Below are positions 27,312 to 37,405 of a stretch of 64,000 bases of DNA, piece by piece (position 1 is the stretch's first letter; each line of letters starts with the position of its first letter). The notes under the pieces are model-generated. The model saw nothing but the letters and a program-made list of their open reading frames with translations. It was not told the DNA's origin and made no database searches. The stretch spans positions 80,631 through 144,630 of the forward strand of contig JAPDPQ010000004.1 of NCBI GenBank assembly GCA_034506395.1. Direction: 5' to 3'. The translations under genes and the position numbers were made by a program. Source of the DNA: a candidate division KSB1 bacterium. GTDB taxonomy: Bacteria; Zhuqueibacterota; Zhuqueibacteria; Thermofontimicrobiales; Thermofontimicrobiaceae.

Positions 27312-30300
27312 ATGCTCAAAAAAATTTATGCTCTGGTAATCATAATCTTTCTCCTTCAAGTCTGCTTTGTCAATTCTCTCTCTCAAACTTCGAATCAAGT
27401 TTTGGTATTAATCGATCATCCGGATTTTAAACTTATTGGCCAAATCCCTGAGTTAAAAGTTTATCATTTCGATGATGACTATCTCATTGGGGAGATCGGC
27501 TCTGGAGATTTGTTTAAGCTAAATCAGCTCAGAGCAAATTATCAGATTTTCGATTCTCAAGGCTGGAGTGGCGATTACTATGTCCTCAAGGCGATTCAGG
27601 ATATGGATGAAAAAATCGCCCGGTTCAAAATCAGAGCCATGATGAAAATCGATGCCACTAAAGCGATTATCAAAATTGAAAACAGCGAAGCTCCTCAGTT
27701 TGCTGCTGCTGGTTTTGGGCTGGAAAAAATAAGCAGAACGATCAAGCCTGTCCCACGATATTCAGCGAAAGCCATACCAATGCCAACCCAGACCGACTCT
27801 TCCATTCTTAAAATCCTTGCACAGATCAGTGCCGATTCATTAGCAGCAGCAGTGCAGCGACTCCAGGATTTCAAAACACGTTACACATACTCGGACTCCA
27901 TCATTTCAGCCGCTCAATGGATTTACAATCGCTATAAGAGTTATGGATATAGCGATGTGAAATTCGATACTTTCTATATCAATAATCGACCGCATCGGAA
28001 CGTTATCGCGACGAAACCTGGACTGGTTTATCCAGATAGTGTCATCATGTTGGGTGGACACTATGACTCCATCGTCAATGGCTCGGGCACCAATCCTTAT
28101 GTTTTTGCTCCGGGTGCAGATGATAATGCATCTGGGACGGTTGCAGCCATGGAGGCAGCACGCGTGTTAGCCAAAAGCGAATTTGCAGCAACCATCAAAT
28201 TTGCTGCTTGGGACGCAGAAGAGATCGGCCTAGTGGGAAGTGACGCATACGCCCATCAAGCTTTCACTAACAATCAATCTATTGGCCTCTATATGAATTT
28301 TGACATGGTCGCGAACGTCTCGCCCAAGTATAATGTCACCATCTATGCCGACAATGCCACCATGCCATTGGCAGAGCTCACCTCCCAAATGGCTCGGTTG
28401 TATACCTCATTGCAGCCATCGCTGCCTGGGAACACTGGGGGCAGCGATCATCGTTCATTTCAACTGCGCGGCTATCGCGCCTATTTCGTGCAAGAGGGCG
28501 TTTTTAGTCCTCATTGGCATAAAACCAGCGACGTGACCCAAAATATGGACTTCAACTATATGCAGCAAGTGGTGCAGATGGGGGTGGCGACCGCAATGTA
28601 TCTCGCTGGTCCAGCCGACTTTATCCATCAGAGACCGCTGGTCAAATTTCTATCTGCTCAGTTTGATGACGATGCTGCTGGGAGCAGCGATGGAAATGGA
28701 AACGGCTATCTTGATGCTGGGGAAAAGATCGAACTGTTTTTAACTGCCAAAAACTTTGGTGATAGCACCGCGCATCAGGTCCGTGCCGTATTATCTTCAG
28801 ATGATCCTTATGTCTCGATCATCACCCGCGAAGGTTTTTTCGGTTCTGTTGTATCCCAAGGCACGGCTAACAATACTTACCCCTTCCTAATTCTGGTAGC
28901 TTCAAATTGTCCCTCTGGTCACAAGATTTGGTTCAACCTTCAATTCTCTGACGATTCGGGAAATCGCTGGGAAGATCAGTTCAATCTTCTTGTGAAAATG
29001 CCAGAGCTGATTTTTGAACGCCAGGATTTCAAAATTGTCTCTGGGAATAGTGATGACAAAATCGACCCCGGCGAACTTATAGCGCTGTTTTTAGCGCTGA
29101 AAAATAATGGTCTGAGAACCGCCTCAGATATTATTGCAACCTTGCGCTGTGGACATCCAAGCATTGCAATAATCGATAGCGTAGCTTCCTTTGCGGATAT
29201 ATCGATCTCTAGCATTGGCACGAATGACGCGGATCATCTTTTGATTAAAGTTCTGCCAGATGCTCGACCGGAAATTATTTCGTTTTCGCTCAATGTTAGT
29301 GAGGGCCAGGGGTTCTATCGGACCTCCATTGGGTTCAAACTTGCCATCGGCCAAAGCAAGATCCTTTTGGTTGAAGATGACGGTCGCTTTGATTTCAGTC
29401 AATATTATAAAAACGCCTTCGATGTCCTGGGCATCCCTTACTATCATTGGGATACTCAGCTTCGGGGAATGATGATGGAAGACACGCTTCGGCGCTACGA
29501 GCGGGTGGTATGGTACACTGGTATGGAATCTCGACCCAGTTTATCGGTTTTTGGCACGAAATTGCTCGAGCATTATCTGGAACAGGGCGGCCGGCTGTTC
29601 ATCAACGGGGCGCTATTTCCATTTTCAGTTCGAGACAGCCTGATTCTATCCCAATTCCTTCATAGTCGTTATGTAAGCTTTGATACGCGATTGAGTCACC
29701 TCCGGACCAGTGGCGCAAATTCAGTCTTGGGCGAACTCGATTTTTGGTTGGCAAAATCGGGTGAGAACTATCAAAGTTTGAGGGGCGAAATCGATGTGAG
29801 TAGCCCAGCGGAGCCGATCCTTTTTTATGATCTGACTACATCATCGGGGAAAGGGAATATTAAGTCTAGCGGAGTGGCCGGGGTTGCGGTCGCTGAGAAT
29901 AATTATCGCGCTGTCATGTTTGCGTTCGGATGGGAGGCCATCGAAAACGCTGAGATGAGAGCGAATATCATGGCGAGCATCCTTAACTGGCTTGGCGGTT
30001 CAGCGACTTCGATTGACTTTGGGCCCTTCGTGCAACATCCGATCGAACACCAATTGGCTCAAAATTTTCCAAATCCATTTAACACCAGCACCACCATTCT
30101 TTTTCATTTGTCTCAGCCAAGCGAAGTACGCTTGACGATCTACGATTTATTGGGCAGGGAAATCAAAATGCTCGCGAAGGGAAAATTTGATAAAGGAGAA
30201 CACAAGGTAATCTGGCAAGGTGATGATGAAATCAGCCAACCTGTTGCAAGTGGTATTTATTTGGTGAGGATGTCTGCTGGAAATACTTCGATCACCCGAA

Positions 30301-30320
30301 AAATTGTGCTTTTGAAATAG
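27312..30320 (+). CDS. Secreted M28-family zinc aminopeptidase with T9SS sorting domain
   Basis: About 1002 residues. I prefer the ATG at 27312 (GGAG five bases upstream, leading into a signal peptide LKKIYALVIIIFLLQVCF) over the ATG at 27297. The M28 domain spans ~205-440 with all ligand motifs: GGHYDS (His250), GADDNASG, AWDAEEIGLVGSDAY (catalytic Glu and ligand), NFDMVAN and GGSDHRSF. Two CARDB-like beta domains follow (each with a GEKIELFL / GELIALFL strand). After them comes an alpha/beta domain of ~230 residues (KILLVEDDGRFDFSQYYKNA) that resembles a ThuA/GATase-like fold. The end is a T9SS domain (NFPNPFNTSTTILFHL). It is probably an extracellular aminopeptidase feeding peptide uptake. 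Confidence 0.9.
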   Translation: MLKKIYALVIIIFLLQVCFVNSLSQTSNQVLVLIDHPDFKLIGQIPELKVYHFDDDYLIGEIGSGDLFKLNQLRANYQIFDSQGWSGDYYVLKAIQDMDEKIARFKIRAMMKIDATKAIIKIENSEAPQFAAAGFGLEKISRTIKPVPRYSAKAIPMPTQTDSSILKILAQISADSLAAAVQRLQDFKTRYTYSDSIISAAQWIYNRYKSYGYSDVKFDTFYINNRPHRNVIATKPGLVYPDSVIMLGGHYDSIVNGSGTNPYVFAPGADDNASGTVAAMEAARVLAKSEFAATIKFAAWDAEEIGLVGSDAYAHQAFTNNQSIGLYMNFDMVANVSPKYNVTIYADNATMPLAELTSQMARLYTSLQPSLPGNTGGSDHRSFQLRGYRAYFVQEGVFSPHWHKTSDVTQNMDFNYMQQVVQMGVATAMYLAGPADFIHQRPLVKFLSAQFDDDAAGSSDGNGNGYLDAGEKIELFLTAKNFGDSTAHQVRAVLSSDDPYVSIITREGFFGSVVSQGTANNTYPFLILVASNCPSGHKIWFNLQFSDDSGNRWEDQFNLLVKMPELIFERQDFKIVSGNSDDKIDPGELIALFLALKNNGLRTASDIIATLRCGHPSIAIIDSVASFADISISSIGTNDADHLLIKVLPDARPEIISFSLNVSEGQGFYRTSIGFKLAIGQSKILLVEDDGRFDFSQYYKNAFDVLGIPYYHWDTQLRGMMMEDTLRRYERVVWYTGMESRPSLSVFGTKLLEHYLEQGGRLFINGALFPFSVRDSLILSQFLHSRYVSFDTRLSHLRTSGANSVLGELDFWLAKSGENYQSLRGEIDVSSPAEPILFYDLTTSSGKGNIKSSGVAGVAVAENNYRAVMFAFGWEAIENAEMRANIMASILNWLGGSATSIDFGPFVQHPIEHQLAQNFPNPFNTSTTILFHLSQPSEVRLTIYDLLGREIKMLAKGKFDKGEHKVIWQGDDEISQPVASGIYLVRMSAGNTSITRKIVLLK

Positions 30321-30519
30321 CATGGGGATTGAATCGAAAATTCTATCCAACATTCCAAATTGCAGGAGCGATTCGAAAGGCAAGCCGTTCATCTTTGCGG
30401 AAGCGCTAAGCATGTAGAATCCTGTTCAAGAATTGATCATAAAGTTGAATGCTGGTGCATGGCAAGTCCTAAGCCCAAACAGCAAAATTTAAATTATCAT
30501 ATTTTATTCGGAGCAAAAC

Positions 30520-31638
30520 ATGATAGGCAAACCAATTGTCCCGCCGATTCATTTTAGTGCGACTTATAAGTTTGACAATTCTGACCAGCTCATCGATGTC
30601 GTGCAACATCGCTCTGGTTATATTTATTCTCGCTGGGATAATCCAACTGTTCGCGAAGTCGAGGCTGCCATGGCTAAATTGGAAGGGTATGAGGAAGCGC
30701 TGGCATTTAGCTCTGGCATGGCCGCGATCACCACTGCGATTTTAACCTTCACCCGGCCCGATAGCCGCATTGTTGGGATAAATGAGCTGTATGGCGCTAC
30801 ATTTCAGTTTTTGTACGATTATCTGAGGAGGCTCAATATTGAAACGGTGGGCATCAACTATGATCACATGGAGCAGCTCTACAAAGAAATTGATGCAGGC
30901 TTGACAATGCTTTATCTTGAGACGCCTACCAATCCGCTGTTGCGAGTAATTGAGATCGAGCCACTTGCTCGCATAGCCCACGCCAAGGGAGCGATCGTGT
31001 TTTTAGATTCAACTTTTGCATCGCCAGTGAATCAGCATCCCAAGGATTTCGGGGTCGATATTGTCATTCACAGTGCCACCAAGTATATTGGCGGCCATCA
31101 TGATATTACTGGAGGCTTTGTGTGCTGCAATAAACGACTGGCTGCAGCGATTTGGGAATACCGAAAAATCTTTGGCGGCGTAATGGATCCGCTCACTGCT
31201 TTTTTAGTCCAGCGCGGTTTGGGCACCCTGGAGCTTCGTGTGTTGAAACAAAACGAGAACGCGATGCAAGTGGCCCAATTTTTGGCCTCCCATGCCAAGA
31301 TCAGAAAAGTCAATTATCCAGGGCTTCCCTCCCACCCCGATCATGCCGTGGCGAAACGACAAATGCGCGGCTTCGGCGGGATGCTTAGCTTCGAGGTGGA
31401 TGCCGATTTTGACGCGACCAAACGATTCATGGATGCTCTCAAAGTGATTAAACTTGCCACCAGCCTGGGTGGCATCACCAGCTTGGCAAACCAGCCCATC
31501 ACCAACACCCATGCAGCGCTGAATCCTGAGCAACGAAAAACCGCAGGGCTAAGTGAGAGCTTGGTACGACTATCCGTCGGCATCGAGCCTCCCGAAATAC
31601 TGATCGATGACCTTCAACAGGCTTTGATGGTCATTTGA
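30520..31638 (+). CDS. PLP-dependent Cys/Met metabolism enzyme (cystathionine gamma-synthase/lyase or methionine gamma-lyase type)
   Basis: A 372-residue fold-type I PLP enzyme. The family signature SATKYIGGHHDITGG contains the PLP-binding Lys188. Other conserved parts are YSRWDNPTVREVEAAMAKLE, SSGMAAI (phosphate binding), ETPTNPLL, and the C-terminal LVRLSVGIEPPEILIDDL. Whether it is a synthase, a beta/gamma-lyase or methionine gamma-lyase cannot be decided by eye. The methionine gamma-lyase Cys has not been located, and the N-terminal region is about 15 residues shorter than typical. It is cytoplasmic. The start ATG follows CGGAGC. No methionine-pathway gene is adjacent. Confidence 0.88.
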   Translation: MIGKPIVPPIHFSATYKFDNSDQLIDVVQHRSGYIYSRWDNPTVREVEAAMAKLEGYEEALAFSSGMAAITTAILTFTRPDSRIVGINELYGATFQFLYDYLRRLNIETVGINYDHMEQLYKEIDAGLTMLYLETPTNPLLRVIEIEPLARIAHAKGAIVFLDSTFASPVNQHPKDFGVDIVIHSATKYIGGHHDITGGFVCCNKRLAAAIWEYRKIFGGVMDPLTAFLVQRGLGTLELRVLKQNENAMQVAQFLASHAKIRKVNYPGLPSHPDHAVAKRQMRGFGGMLSFEVDADFDATKRFMDALKVIKLATSLGGITSLANQPITNTHAALNPEQRKTAGLSESLVRLSVGIEPPEILIDDLQQALMVI

Positions 31639-31925
31639 TCTATTGGCAAATCGAACTGCATCAACATAGATTGATATCAAACAGTTGCAACAGAATCAAT
31701 TTATGATGCGCATTTTTCTTTTCGCCCACAAGGTTGCAAATTTCCTGCGGATTTCATTTGTCCGAAATCGGAGCTAAGCTGTTTTTCGATGAAGTCCCAC
31801 GCATTCATAAAAAATAGTGTCGCTAATAGCTGCTCAGTTAGGCGCTCGAACCTTTTTGCTCACACGCTTATTTAAGAGCAAATGACGCGGCCCATTTATA
31901 TGACCGAAGCTCAGGGAGGTTGCTG

Positions 31926-33395
31926 ATGAAAAAATGCCTGGTTGTCCTGTTGTTACTGCCAGTCTTCGCCAATGCGCAAATCGACTTGCCTCTGGCGTTA
32001 CAAACGCCACCGCTGGGAACCAGCCATGGAGAAATGATGACATTTCTCACAAAAATCGTTGCTAAATCTGTACTCCTTGAATTAGAAATCGCTGGAAAGT
32101 CCTCTGTGGGTAGAGACATCCCTGTGGTTTATTTCCCGAAGAGAAATCATTGGCGCTCTCATCGAGCCACCATTATGCTCTTTGCTCAACAACATGGAAA
32201 TGAGCCATCAGGAAAAGAAGCATTGCTCATGCTTATCCATGAATTAAACGCTAAGAGAGGCCAAGCACGGTATCGAAATTTGAATCTCATTTTGGTGCCA
32301 ATGGCAAATCCTGATGGCAATGAGCTCTATCAGCGCCGCAATGGAAATCAGGTGGATTTGAATCGCAATCATCTTTTGCTATCCGAGCCAGAGACCCAGC
32401 TACTACATCAGTTGTTCGAGCGTTACCGGCCAGAGGTCACCCTTGACATCCACGAATATGGGCCGACAGGTTGGCTGGCATTAGGATTGTTGAAAGACCT
32501 CGGTGAGCAATTGGATTGTATTTCAAATCCAGCAATCCCTGTCCCGCTCAAGCGATTTGCTGTGACAGAAATACTTGAACCCGCACTTGACAGCACAATG
32601 CTGAAAGGGGTAAAAGCTGGGCGCTACCTCATCACGGGTGCGGATCCGACTCAGCCAGCCCGGCATAGCACAACCGATATCGATGATGGCCGAAATAGCT
32701 TTGGTATCCATTATACGCTGTCATTTATATTAGAGGGAATGGCCGGATTCTCGAAATCCGATCGCATCTGGGAACGTGCGAAAAGCCAGCTCACCATGAT
32801 CAAGGCATTTTTAAACATTTGTGATGCAAAAGCTGGTGCGATCACCAGTATTGTGCGTCATTGGAGGAAACAATCTCTGCACCAAGTCCCTGATACGGTG
32901 ATCATCCAAGCCAATTACACCGAAAAGTACTCTCGACCTCTCACCGTTAATGTGACCCGTTGCTGCGATCGTCGCGATACGACAATTATCCTATCCGATT
33001 ATCGACCGAATCCTGAGCCGATCGTCTTCGTCTTGCGCCCAAAGGCGTATCTGATCGAACAACCAGATTCAACTGTCCTTTCGGTACTGAAACACCATTT
33101 GTTGCCTTATAGAGTATTGGTAGCTGATACGCTCTGTCGTGTGGAACAATTTGAAGTGACCGGAATTGACACGTTGCGATTCGAAGGTAGGGAGACATTA
33201 ATTCCTGCTGGCAGCTACACTCGGAAAGAAAAAAATTTTTCCCGAGGTTGCATCTTGGTTCCGACGAATCATGGCAGGGCGATTTTATTAGTTCAGATGT
33301 TAGAACCACAGAGCTTTTATGGATTATCGCATTATGCCGAGTTTCAGTTCCTTTCTCAAAATAAATTTTATCCGATCTATCGACTGATAGAATGA
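31926..33395 (+). CDS. M14-family zinc carboxypeptidase-like secreted protein
   Basis: About 489 residues. The start ATG at 31926 has AGGGAGGT five bases upstream. A signal peptide (MKKCLVVLLLLPVFANAQ) precedes an M14 domain (~60-300). The zinc ligands are HGNE (His90, Glu93) and LDIHEYG (His176), the substrate-binding segment is DLNRNH, and FILEGMAGF holds a candidate catalytic Glu. The C-terminal ~170 residues are beta-rich and unassigned. Family members cleave C-terminal residues of peptides or peptidoglycan. No T9SS domain is present, so it is likely periplasmic. Confidence 0.87.
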   Translation: MKKCLVVLLLLPVFANAQIDLPLALQTPPLGTSHGEMMTFLTKIVAKSVLLELEIAGKSSVGRDIPVVYFPKRNHWRSHRATIMLFAQQHGNEPSGKEALLMLIHELNAKRGQARYRNLNLILVPMANPDGNELYQRRNGNQVDLNRNHLLLSEPETQLLHQLFERYRPEVTLDIHEYGPTGWLALGLLKDLGEQLDCISNPAIPVPLKRFAVTEILEPALDSTMLKGVKAGRYLITGADPTQPARHSTTDIDDGRNSFGIHYTLSFILEGMAGFSKSDRIWERAKSQLTMIKAFLNICDAKAGAITSIVRHWRKQSLHQVPDTVIIQANYTEKYSRPLTVNVTRCCDRRDTTIILSDYRPNPEPIVFVLRPKAYLIEQPDSTVLSVLKHHLLPYRVLVADTLCRVEQFEVTGIDTLRFEGRETLIPAGSYTRKEKNFSRGCILVPTNHGRAILLVQMLEPQSFYGLSHYAEFQFLSQNKFYPIYRLIE

Positions 33396-33818
33396 AGCCA
33401 TGAAGGGATACTCAGTGCCCATCATCATTTGTAATTCGCAATTTCATGGCTTAATTTTCCGAGGCGGAACTTAAATAATAGTATCTGAACAAAGTGAGGA
33501 ATCTGGTTTTTGCACAAATATTGGACTTTCAGACTTCTTCCTCCAGTCGAAATGACAGAGAGATAGATTTTCGTTCGGGCACTAAAAGATTTGGAAATAT
33601 TCAGGCCAGGCCAGCGATCGATTTGGACTTGAAATAGCAGCAGTTGCAAATTTATCACATCATGTCGGAATATCATGTCTGTCTATCAACTCGGTGAGGG
33701 ATTCCGATTTTTCCTCGTCATGACTATCAAATTGGAGCGAGATTTGATTATGCTGACTGGTCGCCAGAAATGACATGACCTGATTGAAATTCGATTTTTG
33801 CGACAAGAATCAATCTCT
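33396..33818. other. Intergenic region between convergent genes, with a degenerate palindromic repeat
   Basis: 423 bases with no gene. The left part contains the imperfect inverted repeat at 33481-33556. A second GTCAT/ATGAC-bounded patch (33714-33776) may be a more decayed relative. Confidence 0.5.
33481..33556. repeat. Degenerate interspersed palindromic repeat
   Basis: The outer arms GTATCTGAACAAAGTGAGGA and, on the other strand, GTCATTTCGACTGGAGGAAG are imperfect inverted copies. They surround a ~25-base centre and both run into AGATTC/AGTCT-type cores. The GTCATTTCGA...GAGGAA pattern is like intergenic palindromes common in Bacteroidota, Chlorobiota and Ignavibacteria genomes. Only one reasonable copy is seen here, so the repeat status is inferred. 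Confidence 0.4.
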
Positions 33819-34733
33819 TCATTTATGGTTTAGCTCGCTCTGGGCTGCATTTGTTCGCTGTTGCGATTCTCCCAGCAAAGCCAAGATCACCCCGGTAAGG
33901 ATAATCAGTCCGCCAAGGATTTTCATTCCGCTGATTTTTTCTTTTAAAATTAAGACCGCAAGAATCGATGCCCCAATCGGTTCGCCCAGAATGATCACTG
34001 CTACCGCTGTGGCGCTGAAGTATTTCAATGCCCAATTGACGGTGGTATGGCCAATCACTTGGGGGATCAACGCAATCGCAATAAACAGCAAATAGGTTTG
34101 ATTATCGTATCCGACAAGCTGGCTTCCGCTGAAGCCTACAAAAAGGAGCAACCAAAATGCAGCCACTGAATAAACGATAGTGACATATTGAAAGGTCGCT
34201 ATTTCCGTCCGCAATTTTCTGCCGAGCAAAAGATAGCCAGCCGCTCCAATTGCACCCGCAATAGCCAGCAAATTTCCGACAAGCGAGCTTCGATCGGAAG
34301 AAAAATCATGCGCACTGATAAGAAATGTACCACCAAAAGCAATAACAATTCCTAACAATGTCAATTTTGTTGGCTTCTCACGGAGGAACAATATGCTGCC
34401 AATAGCAACAAAAACGGGTGCACTTTGGACCAATACCACGGAACTGGCAACCGTGGTAAACTTGAGCGAAGTGATCCAAGTGGCGAAATGCAGGGCTAGA
34501 AAGCTGCCCGAAGCCAACGCCCAGAGGCGCTGTACTTTTGAGAAGCGTGACAAAATCGGACCATATCGGATTCGAGTAAAAATAATATAGACGGCCGATG
34601 CGATGGTGAGTCGATAAGCCGCAATGACAAGAGATGGTGCGGAACAGAGTTTAATAAAAATCGATGCGAACGAGATTGCGATGAGCCCCATTCCGAGCAC
34701 CGAAACAGCTTGCCAACGATAACCTTTCCCCAT
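33819..34733 (-). CDS. EamA/DMT-superfamily transporter
   Basis: A 304-residue inner-membrane protein with about ten hydrophobic helices arranged as two EamA repeats. The second repeat has the GEPIGASILAVLILKEKISG signature and the first ends RIRYGPILSRF after SAVYIIFTR. The family exports amino acids, nucleotides or other metabolites; the substrate is unknown. The start ATG follows CGGAGC. It is a single gene convergent with the M14 gene. Confidence 0.9.
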   Translation of the reverse strand: MGKGYRWQAVSVLGMGLIAISFASIFIKLCSAPSLVIAAYRLTIASAVYIIFTRIRYGPILSRFSKVQRLWALASGSFLALHFATWITSLKFTTVASSVVLVQSAPVFVAIGSILFLREKPTKLTLLGIVIAFGGTFLISAHDFSSDRSSLVGNLLAIAGAIGAAGYLLLGRKLRTEIATFQYVTIVYSVAAFWLLLFVGFSGSQLVGYDNQTYLLFIAIALIPQVIGHTTVNWALKYFSATAVAVIILGEPIGASILAVLILKEKISGMKILGGLIILTGVILALLGESQQRTNAAQSELNHK

Positions 34734-35068
34734 GATATCGCTCCGAGATAAGAATTGCTATTTCTTACTGGACAGCAAGAACGAAGTTCCCGTTGCGATA
34801 AAATTGAATGGCAACGCTGTATGCATCAAAAAATTTTTTGGCCAGGCTTAAAAAAAAGAAGAAGATTAAATGGCCGAACGTTCCACTACGCGGGTGAATA
34901 ATAGTTGATTCCCCGAAATCAAATTGTTTTTGAGCTGACCTTCCCGCTATTTCGCAATTAATTCGCTTGACTTATCGAAATATTATTGCTATATTATTGC
35001 CGCAAATCCCGGAGATGATCGACCAGCCGTGCACCTAACTGACCAAATTCGCTGTGTAGGAGGAATGA
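34734..35068. other. Intergenic region upstream of the ferredoxin gene
   Basis: 335 bases between divergent genes, carrying the strong promoter at 34968-34996. No gene seen. Confidence 0.55.
34968..34996 (+). promoter_or_regulatory. Sigma70-like promoter for the ferredoxin gene
   Basis: TTGACT (34968-34973), 17-base spacer, TATATT (34991-34996). This is one of the best matches in the window; it leaves a leader of about 65 bases with GGAGG before the ATG. Confidence 0.65.
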
Positions 35069-35272
35069 ATGGCCTATTACATCGACCATGATCTCTGCAC
35101 TGGTTGCGGAAGATGCAAACCCGTTTGTCCTGTTGGCGCAATAACTGGCACCAAAAACTACTATCAGATCAACGCCCAGACGTGCAATGATTGCAGCGGA
35201 TTTTCTGAAAATCCGCTCTGCGTGATTGAATGTCCAATCACTGGCGCCATAAAAAAGCTTGAAGTCGAATAA
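35069..35272 (+). CDS. Small 2[4Fe-4S] ferredoxin
   Basis: A 67-residue cytoplasmic electron carrier. The first cluster motif is CTGCGRCKPVCP. The second is CNDCSGFSENPLCVIECP, in which the second and third Cys are eight residues apart instead of two. That insertion is known in ferredoxins of the Alvin/nitrogen-fixation-associated type. GTAGGAGG precedes the ATG. It stands alone behind a strong promoter, so a redox partner cannot be inferred. Confidence 0.9.
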   Translation: MAYYIDHDLCTGCGRCKPVCPVGAITGTKNYYQINAQTCNDCSGFSENPLCVIECPITGAIKKLEVE

Positions 35273-35569
35273 TGCCTACTAAATTTTGCGTCCTTTTTAG
35301 ATGCGAAAAATAATTGAAAGGCCAATCCCAATTTTTTTGTTTCATTTGATAGGCTGTAATCCTGCCTGATTCTTTTTGTTGCTCAGTATTTGCTTTCGAT
35401 TCTTAATTTGAGAAGCGAGACGGAGTAGCATTTTTCGCCATGATATTGCTATTTTTCAATCATCGATAACTTTCGAAGCAGCTGTCGATCGGTGTGGGAA
35501 ACAAAATACAGCAATCTTACTGCCTTTGATGAGCAAGCTCAAATTTGAAAATAATTGTCGGTTTTGTGA

Positions 35570-37405
35570 ATGCGCGCTTTATTTTTTATGATTCTGATGG
35601 TTCTGGCATGGGGCTGCCTATTCGCTACGACACCAGATTTCATGGCCTTGAAGGATGTGCGACCTGGGATGCAAGGCTATGGGTATACAGTGTTTGAAAA
35701 TGACCGGATCGAAAAGTTCGATGTCGAAGTTATCGATATCATCCATAATTATCGGCCGCAAAGAGATGTAATCATCATCAAGTTGCTTGGGGATAAACCT
35801 GCCCATACTGGAATTGTGAGTGGAATGAGCGGAAGCCCGATCTACCTGGATGGCAAGTTGGCAGGAGCTTTAGCGTATCGGTTGGGCAATTTTATGAAAG
35901 AGCCAATCGCTGGGGTAACGCCAATCGAATATATGCTGGAAATATTCGCAAAGGAACAATCCCGGGCTCAAGAACTCCCATTTTCCGCTTCCGCAGCGAG
36001 AGAGCGACTTCGACAATTCGTAGCGAATCCGCCCTCAGATCCATTTGATATTTTGAAACTATTAGGCCACTCTGCTGAATTCGACGGAGTACAGATCCGG
36101 CCCATTCAAATGCCGCTCATCATTAGTGGGCTCAGCCCAGCTTTCCAACAACGAATCTGCCAATATCTTTCAGTATCTGATTTCATTGTTCTGGCTGGTG
36201 GGCAATCAGATTCCATCTCAAGCCATGTGGATGAGGAAATTCGCCCTGGCTCGGCAGTGGCAAGCGTACTTGTGAGCGGCGATTTCGATATCAGTGCTAT
36301 CGGAACGGTAACCTTTCGCGATGGAGATCGCCTGTTGGCGTTCGGTCACCCGTTTTTCAACAGTGGGCCTGTCAATCTTCCATTGGCACGAGCAAAGATC
36401 GTAACAACGTTATCTAGCCTCTACGCCTCGAACAAGCTCGGCATGGCAACCGAACTTATCGGCACAATTCGTCAGGATCGCTCCAGCGGAATTATGGCGA
36501 TGGTAGGCGATGATCCCCCGCTCATACCAGTAAGTCTCTCCATCGCCTTGCCTCAGAACGAGCAAAAGCAGTTTCGGTTTCAATTGGCAAACGATCGTTC
36601 CCTCGCCTCAATTGTGCCAGTGTTTTTCTGGATTACGCTAATCAATTCTTTAGAGAGCGCCCGGTTAGGGAATGGTGACTATGCGCTTCGTGTCACTGGC
36701 CGCATCCGTTTAGATCAATATCCAGATGTAATATTGGATAACTTTTACGCTGGAGGTGGCACTGGCATCTTCGATGGATCAGGATCAGATATTCCAGAAG
36801 CTGCCTATGACATTGTGATGACCCTTGCGGCGTTATTGGCCAATGATTTTGAGATTCCAAGCATCAAAAGCATCGATCTGAACTTCTCGGCACAGCCCGG
36901 ACAGAAATTGGCGCAAATTGAACGCATTTTTTATAGCAAGGAAGTAATAAGCTCAGGAGATAGCCTCGAGCTCACCATTGAGCTTCGTCCCTATCGCGCC
37001 AACCGAATCGAAATAAGACACAAAATCACCATCCCCTACAATATCCATAGTAACTCAGTGACCTTAGCCGTTGGTAGCAATGAGGAACTGAAAAAATGGG
37101 ATGGCGCGGCTGGCCTTGATCGATTTTCGCCTTCAAATTTAAATGAATTCATCTGGCTGCTCAATCGAAAGCGAAAAAATAGCGAAATCATCATTCAGTT
37201 GAGAGTAAACGACTCCGGAGCTGTGCTTCATGGTCGCGAGTTTCCAACTCTCCCACCATCCGTGTTCGATCCCTTGGTCCACAATAAAGCCCATAAGAAT
37301 TTCGATGCTATGACAGAGAAGGTCATCAAAGAATGGTCAATTCCGACTGGGATGAAAATTCGAGGTGGTGAGAGATTTCATTTGAAAATTGAAGGGCAAA
37401 AATAG
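35570..37405 (+). CDS. SpoIVB-type (S55) peptidase domain protein, exported
   Basis: A 611-residue protein with N-terminal signal peptide (LFFMILMVLAWGCLFA). The S55 core near the N-terminus has DVRPGMQGYGYTVF and GIVSGMSGSPIYLDGKLAGA, with the candidate catalytic Ser in the GMSGSP motif (residues 85-90). GDRLLAFGHPFFNSGPVNLP is a typical later segment. SpoIVB in Bacillus is a signalling serine protease; non-sporulating FCB bacteria carry long S55 proteins of unknown role. The C-terminal ~250 residues are beta-rich. No clear ribosome-binding site precedes the ATG. It is probably periplasmic. Confidence 0.82.
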   Translation: MRALFFMILMVLAWGCLFATTPDFMALKDVRPGMQGYGYTVFENDRIEKFDVEVIDIIHNYRPQRDVIIIKLLGDKPAHTGIVSGMSGSPIYLDGKLAGALAYRLGNFMKEPIAGVTPIEYMLEIFAKEQSRAQELPFSASAARERLRQFVANPPSDPFDILKLLGHSAEFDGVQIRPIQMPLIISGLSPAFQQRICQYLSVSDFIVLAGGQSDSISSHVDEEIRPGSAVASVLVSGDFDISAIGTVTFRDGDRLLAFGHPFFNSGPVNLPLARAKIVTTLSSLYASNKLGMATELIGTIRQDRSSGIMAMVGDDPPLIPVSLSIALPQNEQKQFRFQLANDRSLASIVPVFFWITLINSLESARLGNGDYALRVTGRIRLDQYPDVILDNFYAGGGTGIFDGSGSDIPEAAYDIVMTLAALLANDFEIPSIKSIDLNFSAQPGQKLAQIERIFYSKEVISSGDSLELTIELRPYRANRIEIRHKITIPYNIHSNSVTLAVGSNEELKKWDGAAGLDRFSPSNLNEFIWLLNRKRKNSEIIIQLRVNDSGAVLHGREFPTLPPSVFDPLVHNKAHKNFDAMTEKVIKEWSIPTGMKIRGGERFHLKIEGQK

